31,567 bases of DNA from Bacillota bacterium (GCA_023436225.1 JAEZKA010000067.1:1-31567); one strand, 5' to 3'. Counted from the stretch's first letter, positions 15,601 to 24,368 are shown. The notes: generated from the sequence alone by a model not told the origin. A program made the numbers and translations.

Positions 15601-17202
15601 ATGAAGGCATTATCTTATTTGATGATTACCCGCTTTAAGAATCGTATCCTTTCTCTGAAAAAGAAACCAGCATTACTCGTATTGTACATTATCATATTGG
15701 CCTTTGTGGTGTTCTCGGTTGTGGTATTGCTAGTTTTTAGTGATAATGCGAAGCAAATGAACTTTGCAGATGATCGAATTTTAGCATTAATACTATCGGG
15801 TCTGGGATTGTTGTATCTATGGATTTTTACAAATACCGGTTTATCAACTGGTTCAAGTTTGTTCACTATGCCGGATGTAGGTTTATTGTTTGTAGCACCG
15901 ATTTCCTCTAAGAAGATATTGATTTATGGTTTGATTAGTACCTTGGGTAAATCCTTGTTAGGATCCTTATTCATTTTCTATCAGATCGGGAATCTGAAGT
16001 CGAACTTTGGATATGGTTTTAAGGAAATATTTGCTCTGTTTTTAATTTTTGCACTAATGGTTTTATTCTGCCAGCTGCTATCCATTGGAATCTATATCTT
16101 CTCCAACAGCAACCCGAAGCGAAAAAGGCTGGTTATGATACTGTTATACTCCTTGTTTGGTATTGTTTTGGTTGGTGCACTAACGGTGCAGAAGCAGGAG
16201 CAAGTTGGAATTTGGCAAGCATTTCTCAGTCTTATGGATCAAAACTGGTTTGGTTATGTACCGGTTGCAGGTTGGGTGACAATGTTCTTTCAGGGAGTTG
16301 TTCAGAACTCTCTACCGATGGTTCTCATACCATTAATGCTGTTCTTTGTCTTTGGGGGAATGATTGTATCATTGCTTACGATAGGGAATGCAGATTATTA
16401 TGAGGATGTTTTGGTGTCCACTGAGACGACCTATAATACCCTGAATGCCACAAAAGAAGGCAGAAGCATGCCTAAGGCAAGCAGAAAGAAAATAAAAGTT
16501 AAGGATAATGAACAGGGGATTCGGTATGGAGCCGGAGCAAATACCTTCATGTATAAGCATATTCTTGAGATGAGAAGAAAGAGCAGAATTATCTTTGCCG
16601 ATAGCTACACTTTTTTTCTGATGCTTGGTGCGGGTGTTGCAGGTTATTATTTTAAACGTTTTGATGCTCCTTCTGAGGCAGCTTATGGAGTTTTAGGAAC
16701 AGCCATCTATGTACAATTTATCTTTTCTATGATGGGAAGACTGAAGGTGGAATTAACCAAACCTTATATTTACCTTATTCCGGAGAAGTCTATAAAGAAG
16801 GTATTTGCAGCTTCATTAACCTCTTTTATTAAGCATGGAATTGATGGTGTATTGTTATTTCTGGTATTGGTGCTAATGGGTGGGACAGATCCACTGACTG
16901 GTTTATTCTCAGCCATCGCGTATACATCCTCCGGTGCAGTATTCGTAGCTTTGACCATCCTATTTCAGAGAGTATTGGGTGGTCAACCGAATAAGCTGGT
17001 TCAGTCGATTTTAGTTATTAGCTTATTGGTGATTGTCATGGGACCGGCAATTGTTGCTACTGTGATTACCGCTATCATACTACCAACCTCACTGATATTC
17101 TTGTGTACACTGCCTTTCTCTGTATTTTGTTTCGCGATTACATGCATCGTGTTCTTGGCTTGCGGTAATTTGATTGATAAATCGGAATACACCGGGAAAT
17201 AG
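15601..17202 (+). CDS. ABC exporter membrane protein, probably of the 'putative ABC exporter' family
   Basis: This 533-residue integral membrane protein partners the ATPase encoded 2 bases upstream. Hydrophobic segments are visible near residues 20-45 (ALLVLYIIILAFVVFSVVVL), 60-75, 90-125, 140-165, 178-200, 225-265, and in a second block from about 340 to the end, including VSLLVIVMGPAIVATVITAI. A polar middle part (about 270-325, with ETTYNTLNATKEGRSMPKAS) separates two halves, as in large exporter permeases. The start follows AAAGGAGAGAGG at the end of the previous gene. I did not identify a specific substrate. A bacteriocin or lipid exporter would be a guess. Confidence 0.85.
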   Translation: MKALSYLMITRFKNRILSLKKKPALLVLYIIILAFVVFSVVVLLVFSDNAKQMNFADDRILALILSGLGLLYLWIFTNTGLSTGSSLFTMPDVGLLFVAPISSKKILIYGLISTLGKSLLGSLFIFYQIGNLKSNFGYGFKEIFALFLIFALMVLFCQLLSIGIYIFSNSNPKRKRLVMILLYSLFGIVLVGALTVQKQEQVGIWQAFLSLMDQNWFGYVPVAGWVTMFFQGVVQNSLPMVLIPLMLFFVFGGMIVSLLTIGNADYYEDVLVSTETTYNTLNATKEGRSMPKASRKKIKVKDNEQGIRYGAGANTFMYKHILEMRRKSRIIFADSYTFFLMLGAGVAGYYFKRFDAPSEAAYGVLGTAIYVQFIFSMMGRLKVELTKPYIYLIPEKSIKKVFAASLTSFIKHGIDGVLLFLVLVLMGGTDPLTGLFSAIAYTSSGAVFVALTILFQRVLGGQPNKLVQSILVISLLVIVMGPAIVATVITAIILPTSLIFLCTLPFSVFCFAITCIVFLACGNLIDKSEYTGK

Positions 17203-17204
17203 GG

Positions 17205-17429
17205 AAGAAAATTGGTAACTGTTCAAACCCCAGTCAAAGTGGTGAGATGAGTTCGATCAATGTTTCCAAAATCGGAGACGCTTTCGCTTAGTTGCATTAC
17301 GTAGCGGTACATAAGGTTCTAAAGGACAGAACCAAAGTACCGACGAATGCAAATACTCCGATTTGAAAATCATTGATCAAACTCATTCTGCTTCATTACT
17401 TACTGGGGTTTGAACGGTAAAGAAAATTG
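17205..17429. mobile_element. MITE-like foldback element with flanking 10-base direct repeats
   Basis: The 205-base core 17215-17419 is nearly self-complementary throughout. GTTCAAACCCCAGT (17221-17234) pairs exactly with 17402-17415. GATCAATG (17255) pairs with CATTGATC (17371), ATCGGAG (17271) with CTCCGAT (17356), TTGCATT (17292) with AATGCAA (17346), CGGTAC (17305) with GTACCG (17337), and GGTTCT (17315) with AGAACC (17328). AAGAAAATTG flanks it at 17205-17214 and 17420-17429 as a direct repeat, like a target-site duplication. No gene is inside. It fills most of the 376-base spacer before rpsO and could also end the exporter transcript. Confidence 0.65.
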
Positions 17430-17460
17430 TCTTAACATTTGCAATAATTTCAAAAAAATG

Positions 17461-17489
17461 TTTACAATAAATTTATAATATGTTATTAT
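17461..17489 (+). promoter_or_regulatory. Promoter of rpsO
   Basis: TTTACA (17461-17466), a 17-base spacer and TATTAT (17484-17489) with a TGn extension give an extended -10 promoter. The leader to rpsO is about 83 bases. Confidence 0.65.
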
Positions 17490-17506
17490 ACCATAGTGAT
17501 AATCAG

Positions 17507-17540
17507 CCAATACTCGGAATTTGGACACTCCGACCTTTTT
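17507..17540 (+). promoter_or_regulatory. rpsO leader hairpins, possible S15 autoregulation or attenuator
   Basis: Two mutually exclusive pairings are visible: CCAAT with ATTTGG (17507-17524), and TCGGA (17514-17518) with TCCGA (17529-17533) followed by CCTTTTTCTT. S15 controls its own mRNA in several bacteria, so a regulatory leader is plausible, but this is inference. Confidence 0.35.
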
Positions 17541-17578
17541 CTTAGTATTAGGCGTTTCAACGAAAGGAGAATTATACA

Positions 17579-17845
17579 ATGATAAGCAAAGAGAAAAAAC
17601 AGGAAATCATCAAGAATTTCGGTAGAACACCTGAGGATACAGGATCTCCGGAGGTTCAAATCGCACTTTTATCAGAAAGAATTAACGAGTTAACAGAGCA
17701 TTTGAAGAGCAATAAGAAGGATCATCATTCCAGAAGAGGTCTTCTTAAGATGGTTGGACAAAGAAGAGGTTTACTTGAGTACTTAAAGAAAACTGACATT
17801 GAGGGTTATCGTACACTCATCGAGCGTTTAGGTTTAAGAAAATAG
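17579..17845 (+). CDS. rpsO: 30S ribosomal protein S15
   Basis: S15 binds 16S rRNA at a three-way junction and organises the central domain of the 30S subunit. The 88-residue protein is full length and shows the family signatures FGRTPEDTGSPEVQIALLSE, LTEHLKSNKKDHHSRRGLL and the C-terminal RRGLLEYLKKTDIEGYRTLI. The start follows AAAGGAGA at a good distance. It is a single-gene transcript bounded by its own promoter and a strong terminator at 17869. In Bacillus rpsO precedes pnp. Here three accessory genes separate them. Confidence 0.98.
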   Translation: MISKEKKQEIIKNFGRTPEDTGSPEVQIALLSERINELTEHLKSNKKDHHSRRGLLKMVGQRRGLLEYLKKTDIEGYRTLIERLGLRK

Positions 17846-17868
17846 TAAGAATCTAACTTGAATTTATG

Positions 17869-17915
17869 CTGTCCCATGTTATAGCCATTTAGTGCTCACA
17901 TGGGACAGTTTTTTT
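17869..17915 (+). terminator. Rho-independent terminator of rpsO
   Basis: CTGTCCCATGT (17869-17879) pairs perfectly with ACATGGGACAG (17898-17908), followed by seven T. An adjacent A/T-rich inverted repeat (TTAATTCATAG with CTATGAATTAA, up to about 17943) follows. Confidence 0.93.
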
Positions 17916-18011
17916 AATTCATAGTAAAATGACCTATGAATTAAAGCCCTCAGGGCAGGATATACACCTAGTGGAAAGGGTTAAAACTCGCAATTCACTC
18001 GGGCGCGAAAA

Positions 18012-18027
18012 TGTCAGCAAGCTGACA
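18012..18027. repeat. 16-base hairpin TGTCAGC-AA-GCTGACA upstream of the MATE gene
   Basis: This is a perfect seven-pair stem with an AA loop and the same core as the hairpins at 8606 and 26009. The upstream context CTCG...GAAAATG resembles CTCGAATAAATG before the 26009 copy, suggesting a common repeat. Confidence 0.5.
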
Positions 18028-18073
18028 CAGTTCTGTTATACGAGGTAAGAATAGGGGATGAGGAGATAATTTA

Positions 18074-19471
18074 ATGACATTGATTAAAAATATGTTGAAG
18101 GACAAAGCGTTTCTATCGAAAACCTTTGCGATAACCTTCCCGATAGCTTTACAAAATTTATTGAATAATGTATTGAACCTGGTAGATACCTTGATGATTG
18201 GGCGATTAGGTGAGACGACAGTAGCTGCGGTAGGTCTCGCAAATAAGGTGTTTTTTGTATTCTCCTTATTGATGTTTGGAATCTGCAGCGGATCTGGCAT
18301 TCTTGCTTCCCAGTATTATGGCAAACGGGAATTGGTGAATATTCAAAGAGTATTAAAGATGTCACTGATGATCGGTGTCGGAGCTTCCTTCCTATTCGTA
18401 ATACCTGGTGTTTTATTTCCTGAGCTGGTGATGCGGATCTTTACTCCCTCCGAGGAGATGATTAAAACGGGCGCCATATATTTGGGGATTATCGCAATAA
18501 GCTATCCTTTAACAGCAGTCACGAACTGCTATGTTGCGGTACTGCGTAGCATGAATTATGTAAAGCTTCCGGTTGCCATTACATCAATTGCAATTGTTGT
18601 AAATGTTGTTTTCAATTACGGTCTTATCTTCGGTGAGCTTGGATTACCCAAATTAGGGGTAGCCGGTGCAGCAATTGCAACCGTTTTAGCACGTGTGGTT
18701 GAGGTAAGTGCATTATTGATTATAATTAATCTACATAAGGTAGGGGACGGTGGCGTAGGAGATTTTGTACATACAAAATATGTGAAGGCGAAGGAGAATG
18801 GGCTAGCCTTCCTAAATCGCGTTTTTGTTAATAAGTATTTGAGTACTACAGCCCCGGTAATTGCCAATGAGTTTATGTGGGGCTTGGGTGTTACGATGTA
18901 TTCTTTGGTATATGGCCGTATGGGAGATGCTGCTACCGCAGCAATAACGATAACCGGTACAGTAGAGCAGGTAGCACTGGTAATTTTCTTTGGTATCTGT
19001 AACGCGGCGGCAGTCATTCTTGGTAATGAGATGGGGGCGGACAAGCTGGACAGGGCGGAAAGATATGCAAAATATTACATGGTATTGCTGTTCGGTCTTT
19101 CGATAATTGGTGCAATTATTGTAGTTTTAGTAAAGGAACCCGTAATCGGAATATTTGAAATGCCCGATGAGGTAAACAACTATATTCGTCTGTGTATCAT
19201 AACCTTTGCGATATACACACCGATTCGAATGTTGAATTGTCTGATTATTGTTGCAATTCTTCGAAGCGGAGGGGATACGAAGGCAGCCTTGTTCCTCGAT
19301 GTAAGCAGCGTATGGTTGATTGGTATTCCAATGGCGGTATTGGGCGGTTTGGTCCTCCACCTTCCGGTCTATATTGTATATGCAATGATAACAATAGAGG
19401 AGATCTACAAGCTTGTCCTTGGCTTTATACGTTATCGTAAGAAGAAGTGGCTGAAAAATATTGTAGCTTAG
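18074..19471 (+). CDS. MATE-family multidrug/cation antiporter
   Basis: MATE proteins are 12-helix membrane exporters of drugs or organic cations driven by sodium or proton gradients. The 465-residue length is typical. Conserved features are ITFPIALQNLLNNVLNLVDT in the first helix, MIGRLGETTVAAVGLANKVF and the pseudo-repeat in the second half (EQVALVIFFGICNAAAVILG followed by NEMGADKL). The DTLMIGRLG pattern is a family hallmark. The start has AGGAGA at 18060-18065. The gene seems to stand alone after the rpsO terminator. Its substrate is not predictable from sequence. Confidence 0.92.
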   Translation: MTLIKNMLKDKAFLSKTFAITFPIALQNLLNNVLNLVDTLMIGRLGETTVAAVGLANKVFFVFSLLMFGICSGSGILASQYYGKRELVNIQRVLKMSLMIGVGASFLFVIPGVLFPELVMRIFTPSEEMIKTGAIYLGIIAISYPLTAVTNCYVAVLRSMNYVKLPVAITSIAIVVNVVFNYGLIFGELGLPKLGVAGAAIATVLARVVEVSALLIIINLHKVGDGGVGDFVHTKYVKAKENGLAFLNRVFVNKYLSTTAPVIANEFMWGLGVTMYSLVYGRMGDAATAAITITGTVEQVALVIFFGICNAAAVILGNEMGADKLDRAERYAKYYMVLLFGLSIIGAIIVVLVKEPVIGIFEMPDEVNNYIRLCIITFAIYTPIRMLNCLIIVAILRSGGDTKAALFLDVSSVWLIGIPMAVLGGLVLHLPVYIVYAMITIEEIYKLVLGFIRYRKKKWLKNIVA

Positions 19472-19640
19472 CTATAATCATAAACAGTTTAATAGGAAAA
19501 CTTAAATAGTATAATTTTACAATTTGCCTTGATATATGACACATAATACTCCTTTAATCATATTTATATATTGAATGCATCATGGTGTATTTCTCTGGAA
19601 ACACACAATTCGCATTATAAAATAATAAGGAGAGATCTGT

Positions 19641-20096
19641 TTGAATTATCGAGGAAGAAATTACAATAATGATAATTATCGCAATAATTATCAGGGCAAT
19701 CGTTCGGGTGAAGAACATTGCCATGAGGAACAAAGGCATGTGCATGAGCTACAAGGCAGTGTAAAAATTGTCGACGAAGACGGTCCGCATAACCATCGTT
19801 TCAGTACCGTTACCGAGGAAGCGTGTCCTGTAGGAGAAGGGGAGCACGTTCATGAGGTATGCTTTAGAACCGATTTTTTTGAAGATCATTTCCATGAATT
19901 CCGTGGAAAGACTGGAGTTGCTATCCCTGTAGGGGACAGACATGTCCATTTCATTGAATCAGTTACAACGGTAAATGATGGGCATAGGCATGAATTTGAA
20001 GCAGCAACCTTGATTGAGAATCCAATTGAGAAAGAATACAAGTGGGATTGCAAAAAAGAGGCTCGCTACGACAATCGCAGAGATATGAATTATTAA
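19641..20096 (+). CDS. YmaF-like histidine-rich protein
   Basis: The 151-residue product resembles the YmaF family of Bacillus and Clostridium, whose function is unknown. After an Asn/Arg/Tyr-rich head (to about residue 22) there are repeated His-containing motifs: HCHEEQRHVHELQGSVKI, HNHRFSTVTEEACPVGEG, HVHEV, HFHEFRGKTG, RHVHFIESVTTVNDGHRHEF. Many H-x-H pairs suggest metal binding, which is inference. It starts with TTG at 19641 after AAGGAGAG. It is a single gene followed by a very strong terminator. No obvious partner lies beside it. Confidence 0.88.
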   Translation: MNYRGRNYNNDNYRNNYQGNRSGEEHCHEEQRHVHELQGSVKIVDEDGPHNHRFSTVTEEACPVGEGEHVHEVCFRTDFFEDHFHEFRGKTGVAIPVGDRHVHFIESVTTVNDGHRHEFEAATLIENPIEKEYKWDCKKEARYDNRRDMNY

Positions 20097-20110
20097 TATT
20101 TGAAGAATAT

Positions 20111-20182
20111 AAGGAGCAACTATTAGCATCCTGCTTATGATCGAAGTTGATGAGCAGGTTGTGGATAGTTGCTCCTTTTTTC
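20111..20182 (+). terminator. Long terminator hairpin after the YmaF-like gene
   Basis: AAGGAGCAACTAT (20111-20123) pairs perfectly with ATAGTTGCTCCTT (20165-20177) and runs into a T tract. An inner CCTGCT with AGCAGG extends the stem. Confidence 0.9.
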
Positions 20183-20214
20183 ATTAATCAAATTATGGTT
20201 ATTTTTAGTTGATA

Positions 20215-20243
20215 TTGTAAAATGGTATGATTTGTCATATAAT
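20215..20243 (+). promoter_or_regulatory. Promoter of the chemotaxis receptor gene
   Basis: TTGTAA (20215-20220) and TATAAT (20238-20243) are separated by 17 bases, about 47 bases before the start codon. Confidence 0.65.
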
Positions 20244-20290
20244 GAATTTAATTGAAGTATTTTACAACATAATAAGGGGGATAACTAGCT

Positions 20291-21769
20291 ATGAGCAAAA
20301 ATATCTATAACTTTAAAAAAGCTGATTTAGTATGTACTTGTATTATCCTTGCTGTGTGTTTGCTTACCTTAGTGTATAATTTTAATGGAAGGAGTCTATC
20401 TGAGGGAATGGAGCTGTCTATTCCCATATTCGGGGTTGTTGGAGGCGTAGTCATTCTGTATTTTGTTCCAGTCCCGAGCAGAGTGAAGGGATTTCTCTAT
20501 AGTCTGATCATCCTGGCAGCTTCTGTCATGGCACTTATTACTGATCCGAGTGATCAGGGGACCAACTTCACTATTGCTGCTTCCATTGTTGTTCTATGCC
20601 TGTATTACTCGGCTAAGCTTCTGATTGCTTATGGTGTTATTCTGAATACAGTATATTTGCTTCTATTTAATATAGATAGTGTAATTCTGTTCGGCAAAGA
20701 ACGTCCTGCCAGCTTTTTACTATCCTCGATGCTTATGATTAACAGTATGTTTCTTGTAATCTATTTCTCTAACCGTTGGGGAAGTCAGATTATCATGAGA
20801 GCAACAGAGAAAGAAAGGGAGGTTAACCAGCTTATTACTAGGCTGCAAGCAACATTAGACAAGGTTGGAGAAACCTCCGATGTATTAATTAAGAACATTA
20901 ATACCCTCGATAATAATATGAATTCCATCGTTGAATCCAGTAAAGAGACCTCCAATACGATGAACGAAGTAGCAAAAGGAACAGAACACCAAGCGGAGAG
21001 TATCTATGACATTAATACAAATATGACGGCTGCTGTAAACAAAGTAAATACTGCGAAGGAGATTGCTGATAAGATCACAGTTAATTCCAAGCTGATCTCC
21101 AAAAAGGTTGCCAAAGGTACTGAGAAGATTGGCTCCATGGTGCTACAGATGAGTACGATCAACCAAGCGGTCAGTGCAGCCTTTAACACAGTAAACGAAT
21201 TACAGTCGAATATCGAGGAGATTAATATCTTTCTTGAGGGGATTGAAACCATCTCAGATCAGACGAATCTCTTATCTCTGAATGCTTCCATAGAATCTGC
21301 AAGAGCCGGTGAACAGGGTAAGGGCTTTGCGGTGGTAGCCGGAGAGGTGAGAAAGCTGGCAGAGCAGAGTGCTAAGACTGCTCAAAGTATTCAAGAAATA
21401 ACAGAGGTCATCTCTGCCAATTCCACAGCAGCAGTAGAGAAGGTCGCTCAAGGTGAAAAGGCAGTTGAGCATGGTAATCTTGTATTGAATGAGGTGGGAG
21501 AGTACTTCAAGGATGTAGAGAAGGCCGTTAATGAAACCTTTGAGCTGTTGGCAACTGAGAATAAGATGATTCATAATGTACTGGAGAAGTTCATCCAGGT
21601 GCAGGAACGCATCGAGAACATTGCCAGCATATCGGAGGAGCATTCCGCCTCCAATGAAGAAATACTGGCTACGATTGAGAGTGAGAATGCTGACATTATT
21701 GCAATTAAGGATTCCATTTCTGAGATTAAAGAGATTTCAGCTGTACTTAACCAGATACTTCAGGTATAG
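20291..21769 (+). CDS. Methyl-accepting chemotaxis protein with a membrane-embedded sensor region
   Basis: This 492-residue receptor carries the MCP signalling domain that talks to CheA and CheW. The first 165 residues are almost entirely hydrophobic: segments near 12-30, 44-58, 66-85, 95-112, 115-130 and 140-158, with short loops. There is no large external ligand domain and no obvious HAMP domain. A coiled coil follows, then the MCP tip NLLSLNASIESARAGEQGKG with FAVVAGEVRKLAEQSAKTAQ (about 338-377). The membrane part probably senses a small molecule, membrane state or energy status (inference). The start follows AAGGGGG. The C-terminus lacks the CheR-binding pentapeptide. Confidence 0.93.
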   Translation: MSKNIYNFKKADLVCTCIILAVCLLTLVYNFNGRSLSEGMELSIPIFGVVGGVVILYFVPVPSRVKGFLYSLIILAASVMALITDPSDQGTNFTIAASIVVLCLYYSAKLLIAYGVILNTVYLLLFNIDSVILFGKERPASFLLSSMLMINSMFLVIYFSNRWGSQIIMRATEKEREVNQLITRLQATLDKVGETSDVLIKNINTLDNNMNSIVESSKETSNTMNEVAKGTEHQAESIYDINTNMTAAVNKVNTAKEIADKITVNSKLISKKVAKGTEKIGSMVLQMSTINQAVSAAFNTVNELQSNIEEINIFLEGIETISDQTNLLSLNASIESARAGEQGKGFAVVAGEVRKLAEQSAKTAQSIQEITEVISANSTAAVEKVAQGEKAVEHGNLVLNEVGEYFKDVEKAVNETFELLATENKMIHNVLEKFIQVQERIENIASISEEHSASNEEILATIESENADIIAIKDSISEIKEISAVLNQILQV

Positions 21770-21853
21770 TATCCGGTGGGTAGAGAATCATCATTTCTTT
21801 AGCGTGTTTTATATTCAAAGAAAAAAAATGTAGCATATTGGTAATAATAATGG

Positions 21854-21859
21854 TATAAT
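21854..21859 (+). promoter_or_regulatory. Extended -10 promoter of pnp
   Basis: TATAAT preceded by TGG gives the TGnTATAAT extended -10. The -35 is weak. Transcription should begin about 21866, making a leader of roughly 240 bases. Confidence 0.6.
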
Positions 21860-21866
21860 AATATAG

Positions 21867-22060
21867 TTAGAGTGGCGGGAGGACATCCCGAGACTTCTGA
21901 AAAGATTATCGAGAAAAGTCATTTCGGTAGGTTTTTCAGTTGTTTCGGTACCTCCGACTCTAATGTTATTTTGTAGCTATCCAGAAAATCAGAAATAATA
22001 AATAGCTCTGAAGAAACTCGCATAGCGTGCTTCTTCCGATTATTCCTATTTGTAGGATAA
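21867..22060 (+). promoter_or_regulatory. Structured 5' leader of pnp
   Basis: TTAGAGT (21867-21873) pairs with ACTCTAA (21957-21963), enclosing CGGGA with TCCCG (21876-21890) and CTGAAAA (21897-21903) with TTTTCAG (21933-21939). CCTCC at 21951-21955 could instead pair with GGAGG (21878-21882) or the nearby TCGGTAGG. A second domain has GAAGAA..CGC-ATA-GCG..TTCTTC (22010-22036), flanked by crossing complements. PNPase controls its own mRNA in E. coli, so regulation is plausible. The class is not recognised. No gene lies in 21770-22109. Confidence 0.5.
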
Positions 22061-22109
22061 CCCTGTTCTGAATAGTTACGTTATTTTGATTAGAAAAGGA
22101 GATTTAACT

Positions 22110-24197
22110 ATGTTCAAAAGTTTTTCTATGGAATTAGCAGGCAGAACACTGACCGTTGATGTCGGAAGAGTTGCTGCTCAGGCTAACGGTGCTGCTTTGA
22201 TGCATTATGGTGATACAGTTGTATTATCCACAGCAACAGCATCCAATAAGCCAAGAGAGGGAATTGATTTCTTCCCCTTAAGTGTTGAATATGAAGAGAA
22301 GTTATATGCAGTAGGTAAGATTCCCGGTGGATTTATTAAGAGAGAAGGCAAGGCTTCAGAGAATGCAGTTCTTACCTCTCGTGTTATTGATCGTCCGATG
22401 AGACCTTTGTTCCCAAAGGATTACAGAAATGATGTTACTCTGAATAATTTAGTTCTTTGTGTAGATCAGGATTGTTCTCCTGAGGTTACAGCGATGTTAG
22501 GCTCCGCAATTGCGACCTGCATCTCCGATATTCCTTTTGACGGACCAACCGCCTCCACAATGGTTGGTATGGTAGATGGTGAATTAGTATTCAATCCTAC
22601 CTCCGCTCAGAGAGAGAAGTCAACCTTAGTATTAACCGTTGCTTCAACTAAGGACAAGGTTATTATGATCGAGGCTGGTGCAAATGAGCTTCCTGAGGAT
22701 AAGATGATTGAAGCTATCTTTGCAGCACATGAAGTAAATCAGAAAATTATTGCATTTATTGATACAATTGTAGCAGAGGTTGGAAAGCCGAAACATGATT
22801 ACATCGTATGTGATACACCTGCAGATTTATACGAGGATATGGTGAACTTCATTACTCCGGAAGCGATGGAGGTTGCTGTATTTACCGATGAGAAACAGGT
22901 TAGAGAGGCTAATATCAGAGAGATTACTGATCGTTTGGTTGCTCGCTATGAGGAGACTCATCCCGAATGGCTTCCTTTACTCGGTGAGGCTATCTACAAA
23001 TTCGAGAAGAAGACCGTGCGTAAGATGATCTTAAAGGATCAGAAGCGTCCGGACGGCAGAAAGGTTACTGATATCAGAAGACTTGCTGCTGAGGTAGATG
23101 TATTACCCAGGACACATGGTTCCGGTATGTTCACACGTGGACAGACACAGGTTCTTACGATAACAACCTTAGGTGCTCTTGCAGAGACCCAGAGATTAGA
23201 TGGTATCGATGAGAATGAGACCGGCAAGAGATATATGCATCATTACAATTTCCCTTCCTACTCTGTGGGTGAGACAAAGCCTTCCAGAGGTCCCGGAAGA
23301 AGAGAGATCGGTCATGGTGCATTAGCAGAGAGAGCGCTAGTTCCAGTTCTCCCCAGTGAAGAAGAATTCCCCTATGCAATCCGCACCGTATCTGAGGTTC
23401 TGGAATCCAATGGTTCCACCTCTCAGGGAAGTATTTGCGCTTCCACTCTGTCACTAATGGCAGCCGGTGTTCCGATAAAGGGTATGGTAGCTGGTATCTC
23501 TGTTGGTTTAGTAACCGGAGATACCGATGATGATTATATTCTTTTAACCGATATTCAGGGTCTTGAAGATTTCTTCGGTGATATGGACTTTAAGGTGGCA
23601 GGTACTCATAAGGGTATCACTGCTATCCAGATGGATATTAAAATCCATGGCTTAACCAGAGAGATTATCGAACAGGCTATCTATAGAACAAAGGAAGCTA
23701 GGACCTATATCTTAAATGATGTTATGGCTCCTGTAATTGCGGAACCCAGACCGGAGGTTGGTCCTTATTCACCTAAAATCGTTCAGATCAAGATTGATCC
23801 GTCTAAGATTGGTGAGGTTGTTGGTCAGAGAGGTAAGACCATCAATGCAATTATCGAACAGACCGGTGTTAAGATTGATATTACCGATGACGGCGCGGTA
23901 TCCGTATGTGGTGTTGATAAGGATAGTATCCAGAAGGCAGTTGATATCGTAAAGATGATCGTAACCGAGTTCGAAGAAGGACAGCAGTATACCGGTAAGG
24001 TTATTAGTATCAAAGACTTCGGTGCATTCATCGAGTTCGCTCCGGGTAAAGAAGGTATGGTTCACATCTCCAAGATAGCGAAGCACAGAGTTGAGCATGT
24101 TGAGGATGTTCTCACCTTAGGTGATGTTGTTAAGGTAGTATGCCTTGGACAAGATAAGATGGGACGAATCAGCTTCAGCATCAAGGATGCACAGTAA
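22110..24197 (+). CDS. pnp: Polyribonucleotide nucleotidyltransferase (PNPase)
   Basis: PNPase degrades RNA from the 3' end by phosphorolysis and adds tails in reverse. It is trimeric and often works with the RNA degradosome. The 695-residue length is normal. Order: first RNase PH domain (starting MFKSFSMELAGRTLTVDVGR), helical linker, second RNase PH domain (about 325-540, with RTHGSGMFTRGQTQVLTI and the GIDENETGKRYMHHYNFPSY region), a KH domain (IGEVVGQRGKTINAIIEQTG) and an S1 domain (YTGKVISIKDFGAFIEFAPG). The frame is open from 22086, but AAAAGGAG just upstream selects ATG 22110. It has its own leader and a terminator at 24264. Confidence 0.98.
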   Translation: MFKSFSMELAGRTLTVDVGRVAAQANGAALMHYGDTVVLSTATASNKPREGIDFFPLSVEYEEKLYAVGKIPGGFIKREGKASENAVLTSRVIDRPMRPLFPKDYRNDVTLNNLVLCVDQDCSPEVTAMLGSAIATCISDIPFDGPTASTMVGMVDGELVFNPTSAQREKSTLVLTVASTKDKVIMIEAGANELPEDKMIEAIFAAHEVNQKIIAFIDTIVAEVGKPKHDYIVCDTPADLYEDMVNFITPEAMEVAVFTDEKQVREANIREITDRLVARYEETHPEWLPLLGEAIYKFEKKTVRKMILKDQKRPDGRKVTDIRRLAAEVDVLPRTHGSGMFTRGQTQVLTITTLGALAETQRLDGIDENETGKRYMHHYNFPSYSVGETKPSRGPGRREIGHGALAERALVPVLPSEEEFPYAIRTVSEVLESNGSTSQGSICASTLSLMAAGVPIKGMVAGISVGLVTGDTDDDYILLTDIQGLEDFFGDMDFKVAGTHKGITAIQMDIKIHGLTREIIEQAIYRTKEARTYILNDVMAPVIAEPRPEVGPYSPKIVQIKIDPSKIGEVVGQRGKTINAIIEQTGVKIDITDDGAVSVCGVDKDSIQKAVDIVKMIVTEFEEGQQYTGKVISIKDFGAFIEFAPGKEGMVHISKIAKHRVEHVEDVLTLGDVVKVVCLGQDKMGRISFSIKDAQ

Positions 24198-24263
24198 TTT
24201 TATCATAAATAATCATATTGGAAACAATAAGTAATGTGAGTATGAATTCATAAGTTCAATATA

Positions 24264-24300
24264 AATAAGCCATTCCATTTTAATATGGATGGCTTATTTT
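24264..24300 (+). terminator. Rho-independent terminator of pnp
   Basis: AATAAGCCAT..CCAT pairs with ATGG..ATGGCTTATT around a short A/T loop, ending in a T-run. The stem has 14 pairs with one bulge. Confidence 0.85.
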
Positions 24301-24339
24301 GATGATGGTTAAATTCGATCTTTTTAATCATTCCTTAAC

Positions 24340-24368
24340 TTGACTTTCGAGGGTGGCAATATTATCAT
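24340..24368 (+). promoter_or_regulatory. Promoter of the TraB-family gene
   Basis: TTGACT (24340-24345) and TATCAT (24363-24368) are separated by 17 bases, about 98 bases before the start. Confidence 0.55.
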
